Shown here in pieces: positions 1 to 12,287 of a DNA stretch of 64,000 nt. The stretch spans positions 310,001 to 374,000 of the forward strand of contig JAJKFH010003599.1 of the NCBI GenBank assembly GCA_023333565.1. Reading direction: 5' to 3'. Below the pieces are notes generated by a model. That model saw only the letters and a program-made list of their open reading frames with translations, was not told where the DNA came from and searched no databases. How positions within the stretch are numbered: the first letter of the stretch is position 1; every line of letters starts with the position of its first letter. Source of the stretch: Puffinus mauretanicus. Lineage: Eukaryota > Chordata > Aves > Procellariiformes > Procellariidae. The translations under genes were made by a program, and so were the position numbers.

Positions 1-3000
1 GGAAGTTTTTTAGAGAAGATGGGTGGTGGAAGGGTGAAAGATGGAAAACCAGGGTAATAATGATGGTTAGCAGAGCAGAGTATTAAGTAGTTGCCAATGG
101 AAAAACAAGATAGTAGGCAGACAAGTCGAGATAACAGATTCTTACTGTCTGTGCATACATTTAATGTCTGTGCGTGGGGAAGGTATACATATGCAAGTGA
201 AAGGAATGGTCTCAGTTTTAAGGTATGATAGCCATCAATGTTAAAATACTTGTTGTTTATAAAACACAATTTTTTACAAGCCTTCTAAGATGCATATAGT
301 TGTTTCTGCCCTGGAATGCTTAAAATGAAATGAATGACAATTATATTTCAGTATGTATTCTACCACAGAAATTGAAACTAAACATGTCCATCAGGGAAAA
401 AGGCAGGTGCTACGTTATTTACATCATGCTTCAAGTGGAAATCACCTAAACAATTTCCAAAAGGCAGAAATTTTCTCAACGGTTTACTCAGCTAATAAGA
501 TCTATTTCAGTTGAAATATATTTTCATGTTGCTACTATCTGAAATTTTATTCTGCCTTCTTGGGAATATCGCTACGGTAAGAAAGACTTTGAAATAATAG
601 AATGTGCGATAATTGAGCTTTGAGATTATGAGTGTTATTTGGAAGTCTTGAACAAAATTATTGTTAACTTCCCTCAATTAGAATAAAACACAGCAACTCC
701 TATTGCCAGTGATTTCAGCTACAGATGCAGAAGTGATAGATAGGTATCATCATTTCTATCCTATAATGTTTTTGCTGTCCTTCCTTAAAAGTCTACGTTG
801 ATTTAAGGCTCTTTTCCTCACAAAATCTTTATGGTAGCTAGCTAGCATAGCTTTCAGGTTTTATCTTGCCATATGTTTCAAGTTGTGTGCTTCAGTCTGC
901 ATCTGCTGAGTATATGCTACAGTATGGCTACAACATCAACTCAAAACAATTGGGACTACAGCCTTTATAATAATTACTCTCTGCAGCTGTTGAAATCAGT
1001 CTTTAAAAAAAATCTAAAAGCTGTAGCTTCTCTCCCTCTCTTTCTCTATTTTTGTCTAAAGCAAAACCAAGCACATTTTGATGGTACTTTTTGAATCGAA
1101 AGACAGAAGCAGATTTTTTTCAATGTATAATATAAACACACACTACTTTATACTGTGGAATAAAGGTAACAGTTGAGATAGAAGCATTGGGAATCTTTTT
1201 GAAATAGAAAATAAGCCTTTTGGTTTATTTTTTGCCCTACCCGATGATTTCCGCTCATATTACAAGGATGCTACTTTTGGCAGAGATTTATTACATTTTC
1301 AGATATACGTCAGAAGAATCTAGAATGATGACACAGTCCCCTCCTGTTACTTTTGTTTTATAAATTTAAGAATGAATAACTAGTAAATAAATGCGAAGCA
1401 AATTACTGCCAAGCCATAAAATGTTATATCATCACTTTATGAACACTAATGACAATTTAAAAAATGTTGAGGTTCAATCCGCTTAGGCAGACTCTAACTT
1501 AACAATTCTGTTACCTAATTAAATCTTGATTACCTACAAAATTAGCCAGCCAACACGTCTATATGTGGATGAAGCTACTCATTTGCTGCAGAACTTGCAC
1601 CATGTAATACAAGGGCAGGAGTTTAGGAGCTAATTTGGAGACACTGAAAGAAGAAGATGCACGGGAAACATTTTCTTTCAATTATTAAACTAGTACTTGT
1701 TTAAAATTTGTGGGAATGAAAGATGTATTAGAATGAAGCTGATGTGCTGCTAATATAAGGTCTACATGGTAGAGCATTAAACAATGTATTCTGATAACCA
1801 AGTTCACCTGCACCCAGTTTAAAAGAAATTACAGACATTTGCTTTCTCCTCTTTTGAGAAGCACTGTACAATTTTCTCTCTCTCTAAACACATACATCTA
1901 TGTCAGTATAGATATAATCAGCGAGAAAAATATACTAGGACTTAACAACAAAAGTATATCTATCAAACGTGCTACCTTTTTTTTTCATCCAACTTTAGAA
2001 ATGCATGTGGAAAAGCACTAGATCTGACTTGTGCACTAAGGAGCACTATTTATGAAAAATGTATGTAAATACTTGCAAAAATAGTTGATCCCACAAAGCT
2101 GGTAGCTGTATTTGAACTCTTTCTGGAGTTCATTGTCGCTTTTCCTAATCTTCCAAAATTTCCACAGGAGCTCCACGGTGAAGGCACAAGAGCTGGGCAA
2201 GAAGGCTGCTGCAGTTTTTCTGTTTTAATGAATGGGTCTCCAATTCTTAAAGCAAGATAGCAATGAAGTATTTAAATAACAATAGGATTCTCCATTTGTT
2301 TTCAGGGACAGGGTGAAGATGGTAATTATGTGAAGCAAGTCTTACTCTTTCAAGGTTACTCCTCCCCACTCTCTCTGTCTACTTTTTCTCTCCAACTAAA
2401 TGTAGACTAGAAGCACATGGAGAATAATAAATTATGGATAACAACATTAATTCATAGACCTCATAACAGAGAACCATCAGTGATCTGCACTTACTCTCCT
2501 ATGCACCAGCAAACAAGCTATAAATCTTCTGAATGTTGTTACTAATATCCCTATCTTTTCCAGTAATTACAAGCAATATCTCAAAAAAATAGTTGCCTTA
2601 TTCACTCCCACAGTATTGTGGAACAGTTTGATAACCATGGATTTAGCATTAGTGGAGAGAGTTCAAATAAAGTTTCAGTCTCAATGGAAAACTGAGATTT
2701 TAGTTGGTTACTAGGACATATACTTACATAAGTGCTTTGCTTTGCGTATATTCTTTAGCTACTTTTTTTTTTCCAAAGAGAAGGTGATAGCATAGGAAAA
2801 TTGGGGGAAAAAATGAAACTAGAAATGTTACCAAAATGAATACTGGATCAAATTCTTTGCATCTTAATTAAGCCATAATCTTGTTTAACAGGAATTTGAC
2901 TTGGTTAAAAACCAGCAAAATACAGCCATTACTATATTACAGTATATATTTATACAGCAATATACATTACTGTATTACATACAGCTATTAAGACGGTTGT

Positions 3001-4685
3001 CTCACTTTTAAGACAAACAGGATGGACTTAAGTAAGTGCATAAATAATTCCTCAGGTCAGCAGTAACTTATGCAAAAATACTGGTGCCTTTTGACAACCC
3101 AGGAAAGTTTTGATATAGAGAAATTAATGACAAGTAAAAATTTCAATTTCATATTAAACTCTACAATAATCTGTTTATTAAGATCAGCTTGCATACGCTG
3201 CACAAGAGTGTTAAGACTAAGGTTGCCCCTTGAACATGCCACTGGAGTAAATGTGAATAACCAAAATAAATTAGCCCTGCACAGCAGTTATGCAGAGATT
3301 ATCTTACTAGGCAAAGCTTTATGTTAAGTGATAATTTTTTCTCAAACTTACTTTACTAAAATAAAATAGTTCTAAAGCTAATAATAAAAAAGACCAAAAA
3401 CAAGAATGTGAGTTAACAGGCATACAATGTATCTCTGCAACTCATTCTCACTGTTGTGTTTTTATATTCAGCCTCCTACCAGCTGTAGCTGAATCATTTT
3501 TCCAACTTGTTAAAAAGTGGTTTAGCTCTAAAGTTAATGTATTGCTGATCAGAAGGGGGAGGAATTTCCAAAATGAGTTCCAATCTACTCTTTCCCTTAT
3601 ATACACATATATACATTCATCTGTAGCCACTGCTGCTGTGTTCCATGTGTTCAAACAGTAGGAGTCAGCACTAACAGCAGCTGCTCTGCGTGGGGAAGAT
3701 GGTATTCGTCTGAAAAACCAAGAGCAAATTCCTACAGACCTTCATTCGTGAACAGCCTCAGCAATCTGAATCACACCAAGAGTCACACATTTCCATCCAC
3801 CCTTTCCCATGAATGTTCAATAAGGATGATGGTACTGCTCATCTCCTGATCAGGACTTAGGGCCTCAGGATGAAAAGGCCAGAATAAGTGTGAGTAATTA
3901 TAATGACTATTACATTAACTGCAATAGTCACCCAACAAGTACCTGAACAAGAAAAGTACCTCAGTCCCCCATGGTTTCCAGATAGCTGTGTCTATGCCCA
4001 GTTTGTTTACAGGTTAATAGCATATCCTAGAGATTGCATACGTAAGATCTCAAAGATGTTTCTATCAAATCGCCTAATCACAGTTTATTTCATTACACAT
4101 CGATAAAAGTCACATTTAACCAACACTATCTAAAACCTCATGTTTCAGTAGGACTTATCTTCAGTAATGTCTTTGAACAAATACCTTGAGAGGGCAATCT
4201 GCTGTCACAGGAGGATAATGCACCCATTACAAAGACCTTGTGCCAATATACTAGCTCTCCTTCTGTCATCTCTGGCTCAGCCTTCCCCCCCGCTCTTCAT
4301 TCTGGTCCTTGTGGTTGGCAGCTATTGAAATAACAAAGACCACAGTATATGACTTGAATGCAAAGGAAATAAATCAGCACACTGCGTACCTCCTAATAAT
4401 ACTATTTTCCAGATTATCCATGGCTTCTGCAAAGGCTCCACAGACACTTTGGGAAGGGCATGAAGGATTCAATACCAGAGAGGCGTTGGATTAAAAAATT
4501 CTCAAATTCGGACTTCTTAAGGTCTCTCAGAGAAGTCAAGTGGCTCGCTTCAAGAGTTTCTCTCAAGGATAGCTTATTCTCCAGCTCAGAGGAAGAAACA
4601 AGATGGTAAAGATTACAGGGCAGTATTAGCATTTATGGGACATTGTAGCTGTTCCCGAGTCTTTACAGTCCTACTGGCTGATTTA
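1..4685. other. Gene-free AT-rich intergenic DNA
   Basis: I see no gene here. Open frames are all under 90 codons, lack a recognisable domain and have no splice-site context. The stretch is AT-rich with short homopolymer runs, for example T runs near 1976 and 2765. No CpG island, recent transposon or RNA gene is recognisable. Old, diverged repeats could be present below what can be seen by eye. Confidence 0.6.
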
Positions 4686-4816
4686 GGAAATCACACTGCA
4701 TCCCCTGCCTCAGTTTCCCAATCTGCAAAGTGTGAATAATGATACTGACATGCCTTCTTAAAGTGCTGTGATGAGCACCTCATAGAAGCCACGTGTAAGT
4801 ATTATTATTCTCTTTT
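4686..4816 (+). repeat. MIR-type ancient SINE relic
   Basis: The segment follows the MIR core and tail in order. It has the block reading CCTCAGTTTCCC then AATCTGCAAAG, the ATAATGATACTGAC block, a TAAAGTGCTGTGATGAG segment, and a terminal GTAAGTATTATTATT tail. MIRs are tRNA-derived SINEs mobilised by L2 in early amniotes, and in birds only decayed copies remain. The copy is in plus orientation and lacks a recognisable 5' tRNA-like part, so it is truncated. The match is by eye against the remembered consensus. Confidence 0.8.
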
Positions 4817-5815
4817 TTTTAATTTGAGAGGCACTTAGATTTGAGTGAGATAGATGCCATCTCTAAGAACCTCTTAAGACCTCTGAATTTGGTTCATACA
4901 ATGTAAGAATGACATGGCTGTGCCATCCCCCATGTCATCAAGCAGCATTTGAAAATGCAACATCAATTCAGCACGAGATCGATCAGAGACTCAAATCCTT
5001 CTGGTTGCCTTGTTAGAGGATTTTGCTTTTCAAGGGGTTCATCCCGCTCCAAAGTGATATGATTTGCAAAAAAGAGCCCACAATGTATGCAAAGATTAGT
5101 TGCAGTGGTTCAAAAGAAAGTGGAAACCTTTCTGCTTAACAGCTGCATTCACTTCAGTAATACACTACTGCATTTATGCCTCTCTAAAACCTCACCTCAG
5201 TTCTCAGAAAACTGAAATTTTGTACACTGCTGCCCTGTTTTATTGAAGCAAATTCTAATTTCCTTCCCCATCTAACCCATAAAAGGACTGTTATTAAATG
5301 TCTGCATCTTCTTCCCAGATCCAACTTCTTTTTCTTTTGTTCTGACTTTTTATTCATGTGAGAAAACAATAATGCTCAAAGATTTATACTTGAAGAGCAT
5401 GTGAGTGAACGTGTGCAAGGTGCAGAAGAACTGTAATGAATGCATCCATTTTCCGATATGCCTTTGTTTGTTTAAAGAGATTTTACAACTGTCTTACAAA
5501 GAATAGCGAACACAAGTTTAGTTTGAGGATCAAATGGATCTTCACCATGCATCTTATACTTGCAAACATCCTTATCCTTGTACAAATGCATCTTCGTATC
5601 CTGGACTGTGTATTGAATATACAATTTTGTTGGTGAATATGTGGCATGACCACTATTCTGTGTATGTCATTATCTATAAATAAAGCTATATAAAGCCATA
5701 ATAAGCCTGTTTACTTGTAATGACTATATAGCACCTGTAGCATAGAGTGAATCAAAAAAGTCCAAAACAGAAAAGAAAATCAAACAATGGGCCAGAGGTA
5801 ATTCTGGAAGGAACA
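4817..5815. other. Gene-free spacer before the first LTR
   Basis: Nothing supportable was seen. The DNA is AT-rich with only short chance open frames, and no repeat family is recognised. Confidence 0.55.
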
Positions 5816-5820
5816 AGACT

Positions 5821-6419
5821 TGTTGTGGTTTAGCCCTGGCGGGCAGCTCAGCCCTCCCAGTTGCTCGCTTACTCCCCCCACAGTGGGATGGGGGAGCGAA
5901 TCAGAAGAGTAAAAGTGAGAAAACTCATGGGTTGAGATAAAGACAGTTTAATAGAGAAAGCAAAAGCCGCGCACACAAGCAAAGCAAAACAAGGAACTCA
6001 TTCACTCCTTTCCATGGCAAGTAGGTGTTCGGCCATGGAAAGCCATGGAAAGCAGGGCTCCATCACGCGTCACGGTGACTTGGGAAGACAAACGCCATCG
6101 CTCCGAACGTCTCCCCTGTCCTTCTTCTTCCCCCAGCTTTACATGCTGAGCATGACATCACATGGTGTGGGATATCCCTTTGGTCAGTTGGGGTCAGCTG
6201 TCCCAGCTGTGTCCTCTCCTGACTTCTTGTGCACCCCCAGCCTGCTCACTGGTGGGGTGGGGTGAGGAGCAGAAAAGACCTTGACATGGTGTAAGCACTG
6301 CTCAGCAGTAACAAAAACATCTCTATATTATCAACACTGTTTTGGTCACAAATCCAAAACACACCACTATAGGAGCTACTATGAAGAAAATTAACTCTAT
6401 CCCAGCCAAAACCAGTACA
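5821..6419 (-). mobile_element. Solo LTR of an endogenous retrovirus, copy 1
   Basis: This is a 599-bp LTR lying on the minus strand. Read on that strand it begins TGTACTGGTTTTGGCTGGG and ends in an inverted counterpart, CTAAACCACAACA, so it has TG...CA ends. A five-base target duplication, AGACT, flanks it at 5816-5820 and 6420-6424. An ATTAAA polyadenylation-like hexamer sits on the minus strand at 5947-5952. The usual TATA position is altered to GCATGTAAAGC. No internal gag, pol or env sequence adjoins it, so it is a solo LTR left by recombination. The same family recurs at 12288 and 15026. A five-base duplication is typical of ERVL-like elements, but the class is inferred. A 10-bp unit CCATGGAAAG is tandemly doubled at 6033-6052 in this copy only. 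Confidence 0.87.
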
Positions 6420-6424
6420 AGACT

Positions 6425-7879
6425 ATAGGTGAATTTCCAAGTAACAGGAAAATCGCATGCTGCCGAGCTCAGCATCCAGTGAGTGGGTGACTTATGGTAG
6501 AAACGAAAACCAGAGTTAAGGGGTTCTTTCTCATGGTGAGAGACAGAGGAAGGTGCACAGAAGAGAGTGGGGAGAAGAACTGAGTGGCAGGTTGATGGTT
6601 GCCTGGCTGTGGACAAGCAGACAGGCAGAAACCTGCCTGTGGGCTAAACAAATGACTTAAAGTGCTGGAGGAACCAAGAAATAGGCACACATATGGACTG
6701 AGAGCAGCAGAGAACAGCAACAGAAATAATGGGATGCAGGAGGAACATCTTGTCGAGATGAGACACGGGAGACTGTTTGACAATGGGAGAATAGGGTGAA
6801 CAATAAGTCTGAAAATAAATCTGAACTCCGGATAGTAGAATCAAGGGAATAAATTGCCCTCTGAAAAATGTCATGGACTAAAAGAATTAGTTCAAATGCA
6901 AGTCAGAAAAGCGGAGAGATCTTGGTAAGTCTGCCCTTAGCAAAACAGGTAGACTCTCTTTCTTGTTACTAACTGCAATTTTTCAGAACATTAGTGCCAG
7001 GAAGATTTGAACCCTTTTGACTGCCATCCCTAGCAAAGAATCATTTCACACATACTGACAGAACGTGAATCTGACCTTGAATCCGCTATATGCCACCTCC
7101 TGCGGAGCCTGATCCTGAGACAGCTGATAGCAATTTTCTTTCAGCCTTTGAGTTGCAGAGCGCTACTAAATAGAATTGGCAAAATATGTTTATTAGTTAT
7201 CCATCCTTATCAGAAACTCTCAGCACTCTGTATGAAAAAAAGCCCTTGCAGCATTGCTTCTACAATTGCACTGATTATTTTAGCCACTGCGAACACACGG
7301 GGCAGCTACCCCAGTTAGCCTCTCTAATAAGGATGCACCAGCCATTGATACTGCCTTCTAGGATGTAACTCAGCACTAGTCCCTAATCTAACAACCTGGG
7401 CTTACATGTTCTGCCAATATACTCGGTGTCATAAATCTCCTTCCCAAAGACATCTTCACAGTTTCTTGAAGATAATGAAAAGGTCATTTTTATGAAAATA
7501 CATCTCCTACTTTAATTCCTGCAAATCAAAAGTTTCTTCAAGTTTGATTTAATTGTTTCTACAATTGTTTTCCGCTTTAACGTAAAAATGTGATGTGCAG
7601 AATGCTGTAATCTATTAAACGGAATGAGGATAATATATTATTGGCCATATTTTAATGTGGATGCACTTTCATTTAATTCTGAAATATTTGCTATAGCGGA
7701 TTGGCAATGTCTTAAAAAATCTTTCTAGATGGATCTTACCATTTTCTTCTTTTTTAAGGATGAACTGTTCTGCAAATTTTTATAGAATATCTTTCCTGCG
7801 ATTTTTGACATACGCAAAAATGCAGACTTTAGGGCCATTTAAGTTTAAAAATTTCTTTCTCCAGACAATCATGTCCATC
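6425..7879. other. Gene-free spacer
   Basis: No gene or recognisable repeat was seen. Open frames in this stretch are short and without domain features. Confidence 0.5.
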
Positions 7880-7920
7880 TCACAATGCCTCATTGCCCCA
7901 TTTGTAAAACAAGAATAAGG
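7880..7920 (+). repeat. Short MIR-like core fragment
   Basis: The string CCTCATTGCCCCATTTGTAA followed by AACAAGAATAA matches the most conserved part of the MIR core (CCTCAGTTTCCCCATCTGTAA then AATGGGAATAA in the remembered consensus) with a few differences. The flanks have decayed past recognition, so only this fragment is called. Confidence 0.5.
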
Positions 7921-9249
7921 TTTTTCTTTTCCCTTAAACCACCCTTTGCTCATCCTGTCTACTTCATCTGTAAACTCCCTGTAGCAGGAGTTCTTCCTTG
8001 CTCCGGAACAGCAAAGCTATTTTAAAGGGAGTCCAAGCACTTCAGAGCCTTTTGTTCTAATGAAACGTATATATTATATAATAATCATCATTCCTACATG
8101 GCTAATGCTCACATTCCATGTCCTACCCCTCCTCACCTTCAAATATGTTGGCACATTTCTATTGATTTGATAAAAACCCCTGTTTTCAACATTTCTAGTC
8201 ACTCTATCCTTCTTCTCAAGGGCTAATTTTACCTTCTGAGGAACCAGCACTGCATATATAAGGGAGACTGCATATATAAGGGAGATATTCCAATACTTTC
8301 CCCCTAAGTTGTGCTGCAGTCCAAACAGCCTGGTCTTAAAAGCCTTTCAATCTTCAAGCATTTAAAAAATAATTCACAAATCTAGCCTTGGCACAGGTAT
8401 CCAGTTACAGGACAGAAGATCAAATACATTTTTCCAAGGATCTGACAACAACATGGCTCTAAGGAACCTGTGATTGACCGATGGCCTTTTCGTCCCTTGA
8501 GGCAGGCCTATTCCTACCCTGGGTAACCGGCAGACTGGGAAGAAGCAACTCTTTTCATTTACTTAGGAATTGCTCTTTCTAATCTGCAAGTGCTGATGTA
8601 GCACAATCAGGGGCAGACACGCTGCAATAAAGGTTGCAAGGAAGAAATTGCAATGCTGGAACGTAGTCAGTGGTTTCACTTTAATGGCTCTGCATACGGC
8701 TAGATAAAAAAAGCATCATTGATTTCCTGCTGACCCTCTCCTCCAAGTTAATGAATGAAAGCTACTCATGTTAAAAGGCATGCAGCGTAAGGAGGTCCAC
8801 TACTACCATCAAGACTGTAGGGAAAAACTGATAACCAGGGTTTGAGGTAATACCTGTCACATAAGGAAACAGCCCAGGCTTGGGATGTACAGAATCCAGT
8901 GTGCTAGCATTGCAAACCAGTGTGAATCTGGTACTATCTCTTTATTTTAATCCCTCCTTTTCAATTCTTATTCTGTTTCACCGCTCGAAGCAGTACTTCG
9001 AAGGAGCTGAACCCAGCAGTGTGGTGCACTACTCAACACTAACTCATCAGTCTTCAACACTTGATCCAGGGTCTTTGGTTCACCCAAGACAAAAAGGGAA
9101 GAAAATTGCTTCTGAAGAAGGGGTAACAAATTTCGTTTGGATCAAGTAAGTCCTGAGTAGGCATGAAAGGCTCTGAGCTGTCTGCTGTCCTGTCCATCTT
9201 CCACACAGAGACCTATGGGTTGCTCCAAATTTCAGGGTTTTTTCAGCCA
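7921..9249. other. Gene-free spacer with a small tandem duplication
   Basis: No gene was seen. The stretch contains the 18-bp tandem duplication at 8249-8284, listed separately. The base composition changes to GC-richer at about 9250, where the CR1 element begins. Confidence 0.5.
8249..8284. repeat. Perfect 2 x 18 bp tandem duplication with TATATAAG
   Basis: The unit ACTGCATATATAAGGGAG occurs twice head to tail without a mismatch. Each copy contains a TATATAAG string that would pass as a TATA box. There is no CpG island or coding exon next to it, so I treat it as a local duplication and not a promoter. Confidence 0.85.
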
Positions 9250-9256
9250 CAAGCAT

Positions 9257-11912
9257 ACCTGGTGAGATGAGTCTCACGATTGGAGTGCTGCAATGGATGG
9301 CTATAAGCTCTTCAGAAGGGACAGGCAAGGAAGGAGAGGCGGTGGGGTAGCCCTGTATGTCAGGGAGTGCTTCGACTGTCTAGAGCTCAATGGTAGTGGT
9401 GACGAGGTCGAGTGCTTGTGGGTAAGGATGAGGGGGAAGGCCAACAAGGCAGATATCCTGCTGGGAGTCTGTTATAGACCACCTAGCCAGGATGAGGAGG
9501 CAGACGAAATATTCTACAAGAGGCTGGCACAAATCTCCCAGTCGCTGGCCCTTGTTCTCGTGGGGGACTTCAACTTTCCGGACGTCTGCTGGAAATACCA
9601 CACGGCAGAGAGGAAACAGTTGAGGAGGTTCCTGGAGTGTGTGGAGCATAACTTCCTGACGCAGCTGGTAAGCGAGCCCACCAGGGGAGGTGCCTCGCTT
9701 GACCTGCTGTTCACAAACAGAGAAGGACTGGTGGGAGATGTGGTGGTCGGAGGCCAGCTTGGGCTTAGCGACCATGAAATGATAGAATTCTCGATACTTG
9801 GTGAAGTAAAGAGGGGGGGCAGCAAAACCGCTACCATGGACTTCCAGAGGGCGGACTTTGGCCTGCTCAGGACACTGGTCGAGAGGGTCCCTTGGGAGAC
9901 AGTCCTGAAGGGCAAAGGGGTCCAGGAAGGCTGGACGTTCTTCAAGAAGGAAGTCTTAAAGGCGCAGGAGCGGGCTGTCCCCAAGTGCCGCAAGAACGGG
10001 CGGGGAAGGCGACCGGCCTGGCTGAACGCAGAGCTCTGGCTGGGACTCCGGAAAAAAAGGAGAGTTTATCACCTTTGGAAGAAGGGGGAGGCAAGTCAAG
10101 AAGAGTATAGGGATCTCGGTAGGTCGTGCAGAGAGGAAATTAGAAAGGCAAAAGCCCGGCTAGAACTCCACCTGGCCACTGTCGTGAGAGACAACAAAAA
10201 ATGCTTTTACAAGTATATTAATGACAAAAGGAGAGCCAAGGAGAATCTCCATCCTCTATTGGATGCGGGGGGGAACGTTGCCGACGAGGATAAGGCTGAG
10301 GTACTCAACGCCTTCTTTGCCTCAGTCTTTAATAGTCAGAGCGGTTATCCTCAGGGTACTCAGCCCCCTGAGCTGGAAGACAAGGACGACGAGCAGGATA
10401 AACCCCCCATAATCCAAGACGAAGAAGTTAATGACCTGCTACGCCACCTGGACACTCACAAGTCTATGGGGCCAGATGGGATCCACCCGAGGGTACTGAG
10501 GGAGCTGGCGGAGGAGCTTGCCAAGCCACTCTCCATCATTTACCAGCAGTCCTGGTTAACTGGGGAGGTCCCGGATGACTGGAGGCTTGCCAATGTGACG
10601 CCCATCTATAAGAAGGGCCGGAAGGAGGATCCGGGGAACTACAGGCCGGTCAGCCTGACCTCAGTGCCGGGGAAGATCATGGAGCGGTTTGTTTTGAGGG
10701 CGCTCACGAGCCATGTGCGGGACAACCAGGGGATCAGGCCCAGCCAGCACGGGTTCATGGAAGGCAGGTCCTGCTTGACCAACCTGATCTCCTTCTATGA
10801 CCAGGTGACCCACCTAGTGGATGAGGGAAAGGCTGTGGATGTGGTCTGCCTGGACTTCAGTAAAGCCTTTGACACTGTCTCCCACAGCATTCTCCTAGAG
10901 AAGCTGGCGGCTCATGGCCTAGACAGGTGCACTCTTCGCTGGGTAAAAAACTGGCTGGACGGCCGAGCCCAGAGAGTTGTGGTCAACGGAGTTAAATCCA
11001 GCTGGCGGCCGGTCACGAGCGGTGTTCCCCAGGGCTCAGTTTTGGGGCCGGTCCTGTTCAATATCTTTATCAATGATCTGGACGAGGGGATCGAGTGCTC
11101 CCTCAGTAAGTTTGCAGATGACACCAAGTTGGGCGGGAGTGTTGATCTGCTCAAGGGTAGGAAGGCTCTGCAGAGGGACCTGGACAGGCTGGATCAATGG
11201 GCTGAGGCCAACTGTATGAGGTTCAACAAGGCCAAGTGCCGGGTCCTGCACTTTGGCCACAACAACCCCATGCAACGCTACAGGCTTGGGGAAGAGTGGC
11301 TGGAAAGCTGCCCAGAGGAAAAGGACCTGGGGGTGCTGATTGACAGCCAGCTGAACATGAGCCTGCAGTGTGCCCAGGTGGCCAAGAAGGCCAATGGCAT
11401 CCTGGCCTGTATTAAGAATAGTGTGGCCAGCAGGAGCAGGGAGGTGATCGTGCCCTGTACTCGGCACTGGTGAGGCCGCACCTCGAATACTGTGTTCAGT
11501 TTTGGGCCCCTCACTACAAGAAGGACATGGAGGTGCTGGAGCGTGTCCAGAGAAGGGCAACAAAGCTGGTGAAGGGTCTGGAGAACAAGTCTTATGAGGA
11601 GCGGCTGAGGGAACTGGGGTTGTTTAGTCTGGAGAAGAGGAGGCTGAGGGGAGACCTCATCGTGCTCTACAACTACCTGGAAGGAGGTTGTAGCGAGGTG
11701 GGTGTTGGTCTCTTCTCCCAAGTAACAGCGATAGGACGAGAGGAAATGGCCTCAAGTTGTGCCAAGGGAGGTTTAGACTGGACATTAGGAGAAATTTCTT
11801 TGCTGAAAGAGTGGTCAGGCCTTGGAACAGGCTGCCCAGGGAAGTGGTGGAGTCACCATCCCTGGAGGTATTTAAAAGACGTGTAGATGAGGCGCTTAGG
11901 GACATGGTGTAG
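9257..11912 (+). pseudogene. CR1 ORF2 endonuclease/reverse transcriptase, disrupted
   Basis: ORF2 nicks target DNA with an APE-type endonuclease and primes reverse transcription there. The longest uninterrupted part runs 9293-11473 (726 codons). Counting from its first Met, the endonuclease shows GDFN at 91-94 and SDH at 159-161. The reverse transcriptase shows RPVSLTS at 451-457, DFSKAFD at 521-527, [10 protein letters not shown] at 577-586 and the catalytic FADD at 607-610. Three lesions are visible. A TGA at 9263-9265 stands where the family has Trp, in the TWWDDSHDW region. A one-base deletion near 11453 shifts the frame. A second one-base deletion near 11726 shifts it again. The C-terminal tail ([18 protein letters not shown] region) then runs to TAG at 11910-11912. 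The catalytic motifs are intact but the gene is 5'-truncated and cannot make a full protein. Confidence 0.94.
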
Positions 11913-12000
11913 TGGGCATGGTGTGTTGGATTGACAGTTGGACTTGATGATCTTAGAGGTCTTTTCCAACCTTAATGGTTCTATGATTCTATGATTCTAA
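11913..12000 (+). repeat. CR1 3' UTR and terminal octamer repeats
   Basis: This is the short 3' UTR of the CR1 copy. It has the TTGGACTTGATGATCTTAGA segment, the complementary-looking GGTCTTTTCCAACCTT segment, and the terminal ATTCTATG-type repeats, about two and a half units. CR1 reverse transcriptase recognises this 3' region in its RNA. Its presence shows that the copy is complete at the 3' end. Confidence 0.93.
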
Positions 12001-12287
12001 AACCACTTGGTGTCTACTTAGGTGGATCAAGCGCAGGCTCAGACCAGCCAAGGATTTGTCCCAAGTCACCTAGTTTTCCATCACTATAAAATTATATTCT
12101 GTCAAGAATCCCACTTGTATCAACTATACAATTTGTAATGCAAGAAACACATTGAGAATAAGTGGCAATCAGTAGTCCTTAAAAAAACATTTCTTTTTCT
12201 AAGTTTACCTTTCCTCTTCTGTTCTCTTTCTCCTGCTTTCCATTTCAGATTTTTATTCTTGGATCTTGCTTCTCTTATCACTAAGTC
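12001..12287. other. Spacer between CR1 and the second LTR
   Basis: This is 287 bp of AT-rich DNA without recognisable content. It shows that the LTR and CR1 are neighbours and not nested. Confidence 0.6.

Larger units (their letters stand above)
9250..12000 (+). mobile_element. CR1 LINE, 5'-truncated, complete 3' end
   Basis: This is a non-LTR retrotransposon of the CR1 clade, the main LINE of birds. Endonuclease homology begins near 9257, inside the endonuclease domain, so the 5' UTR, ORF1 and endonuclease N-terminus are missing. This is the usual result of incomplete reverse transcription. The 3' end is intact. A short 3' UTR after the ORF2 stop at 11910 carries GATGATCTTAGAGGTC and ends in CR1-type octamer repeats of the ATTCTATG kind at about 11980-12000. 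No target duplication is evident, as is normal for CR1. GC content is much higher than in the flanks. Only three lesions break the ORF, so the copy is fairly young compared with the one near 60 kb. Confidence 0.96.

Noticed and set aside
5821..6616. Small open frames inside the LTR copies
   Set aside because: They fall within LTR sequence, are not shared intact among the three copies and do not correspond to a retroviral gene.
9380..9993. Minus-strand frames of 131 and 159 codons inside the CR1
   Set aside because: They are shadows of the plus-strand ORF2 frame and have no domain of their own.
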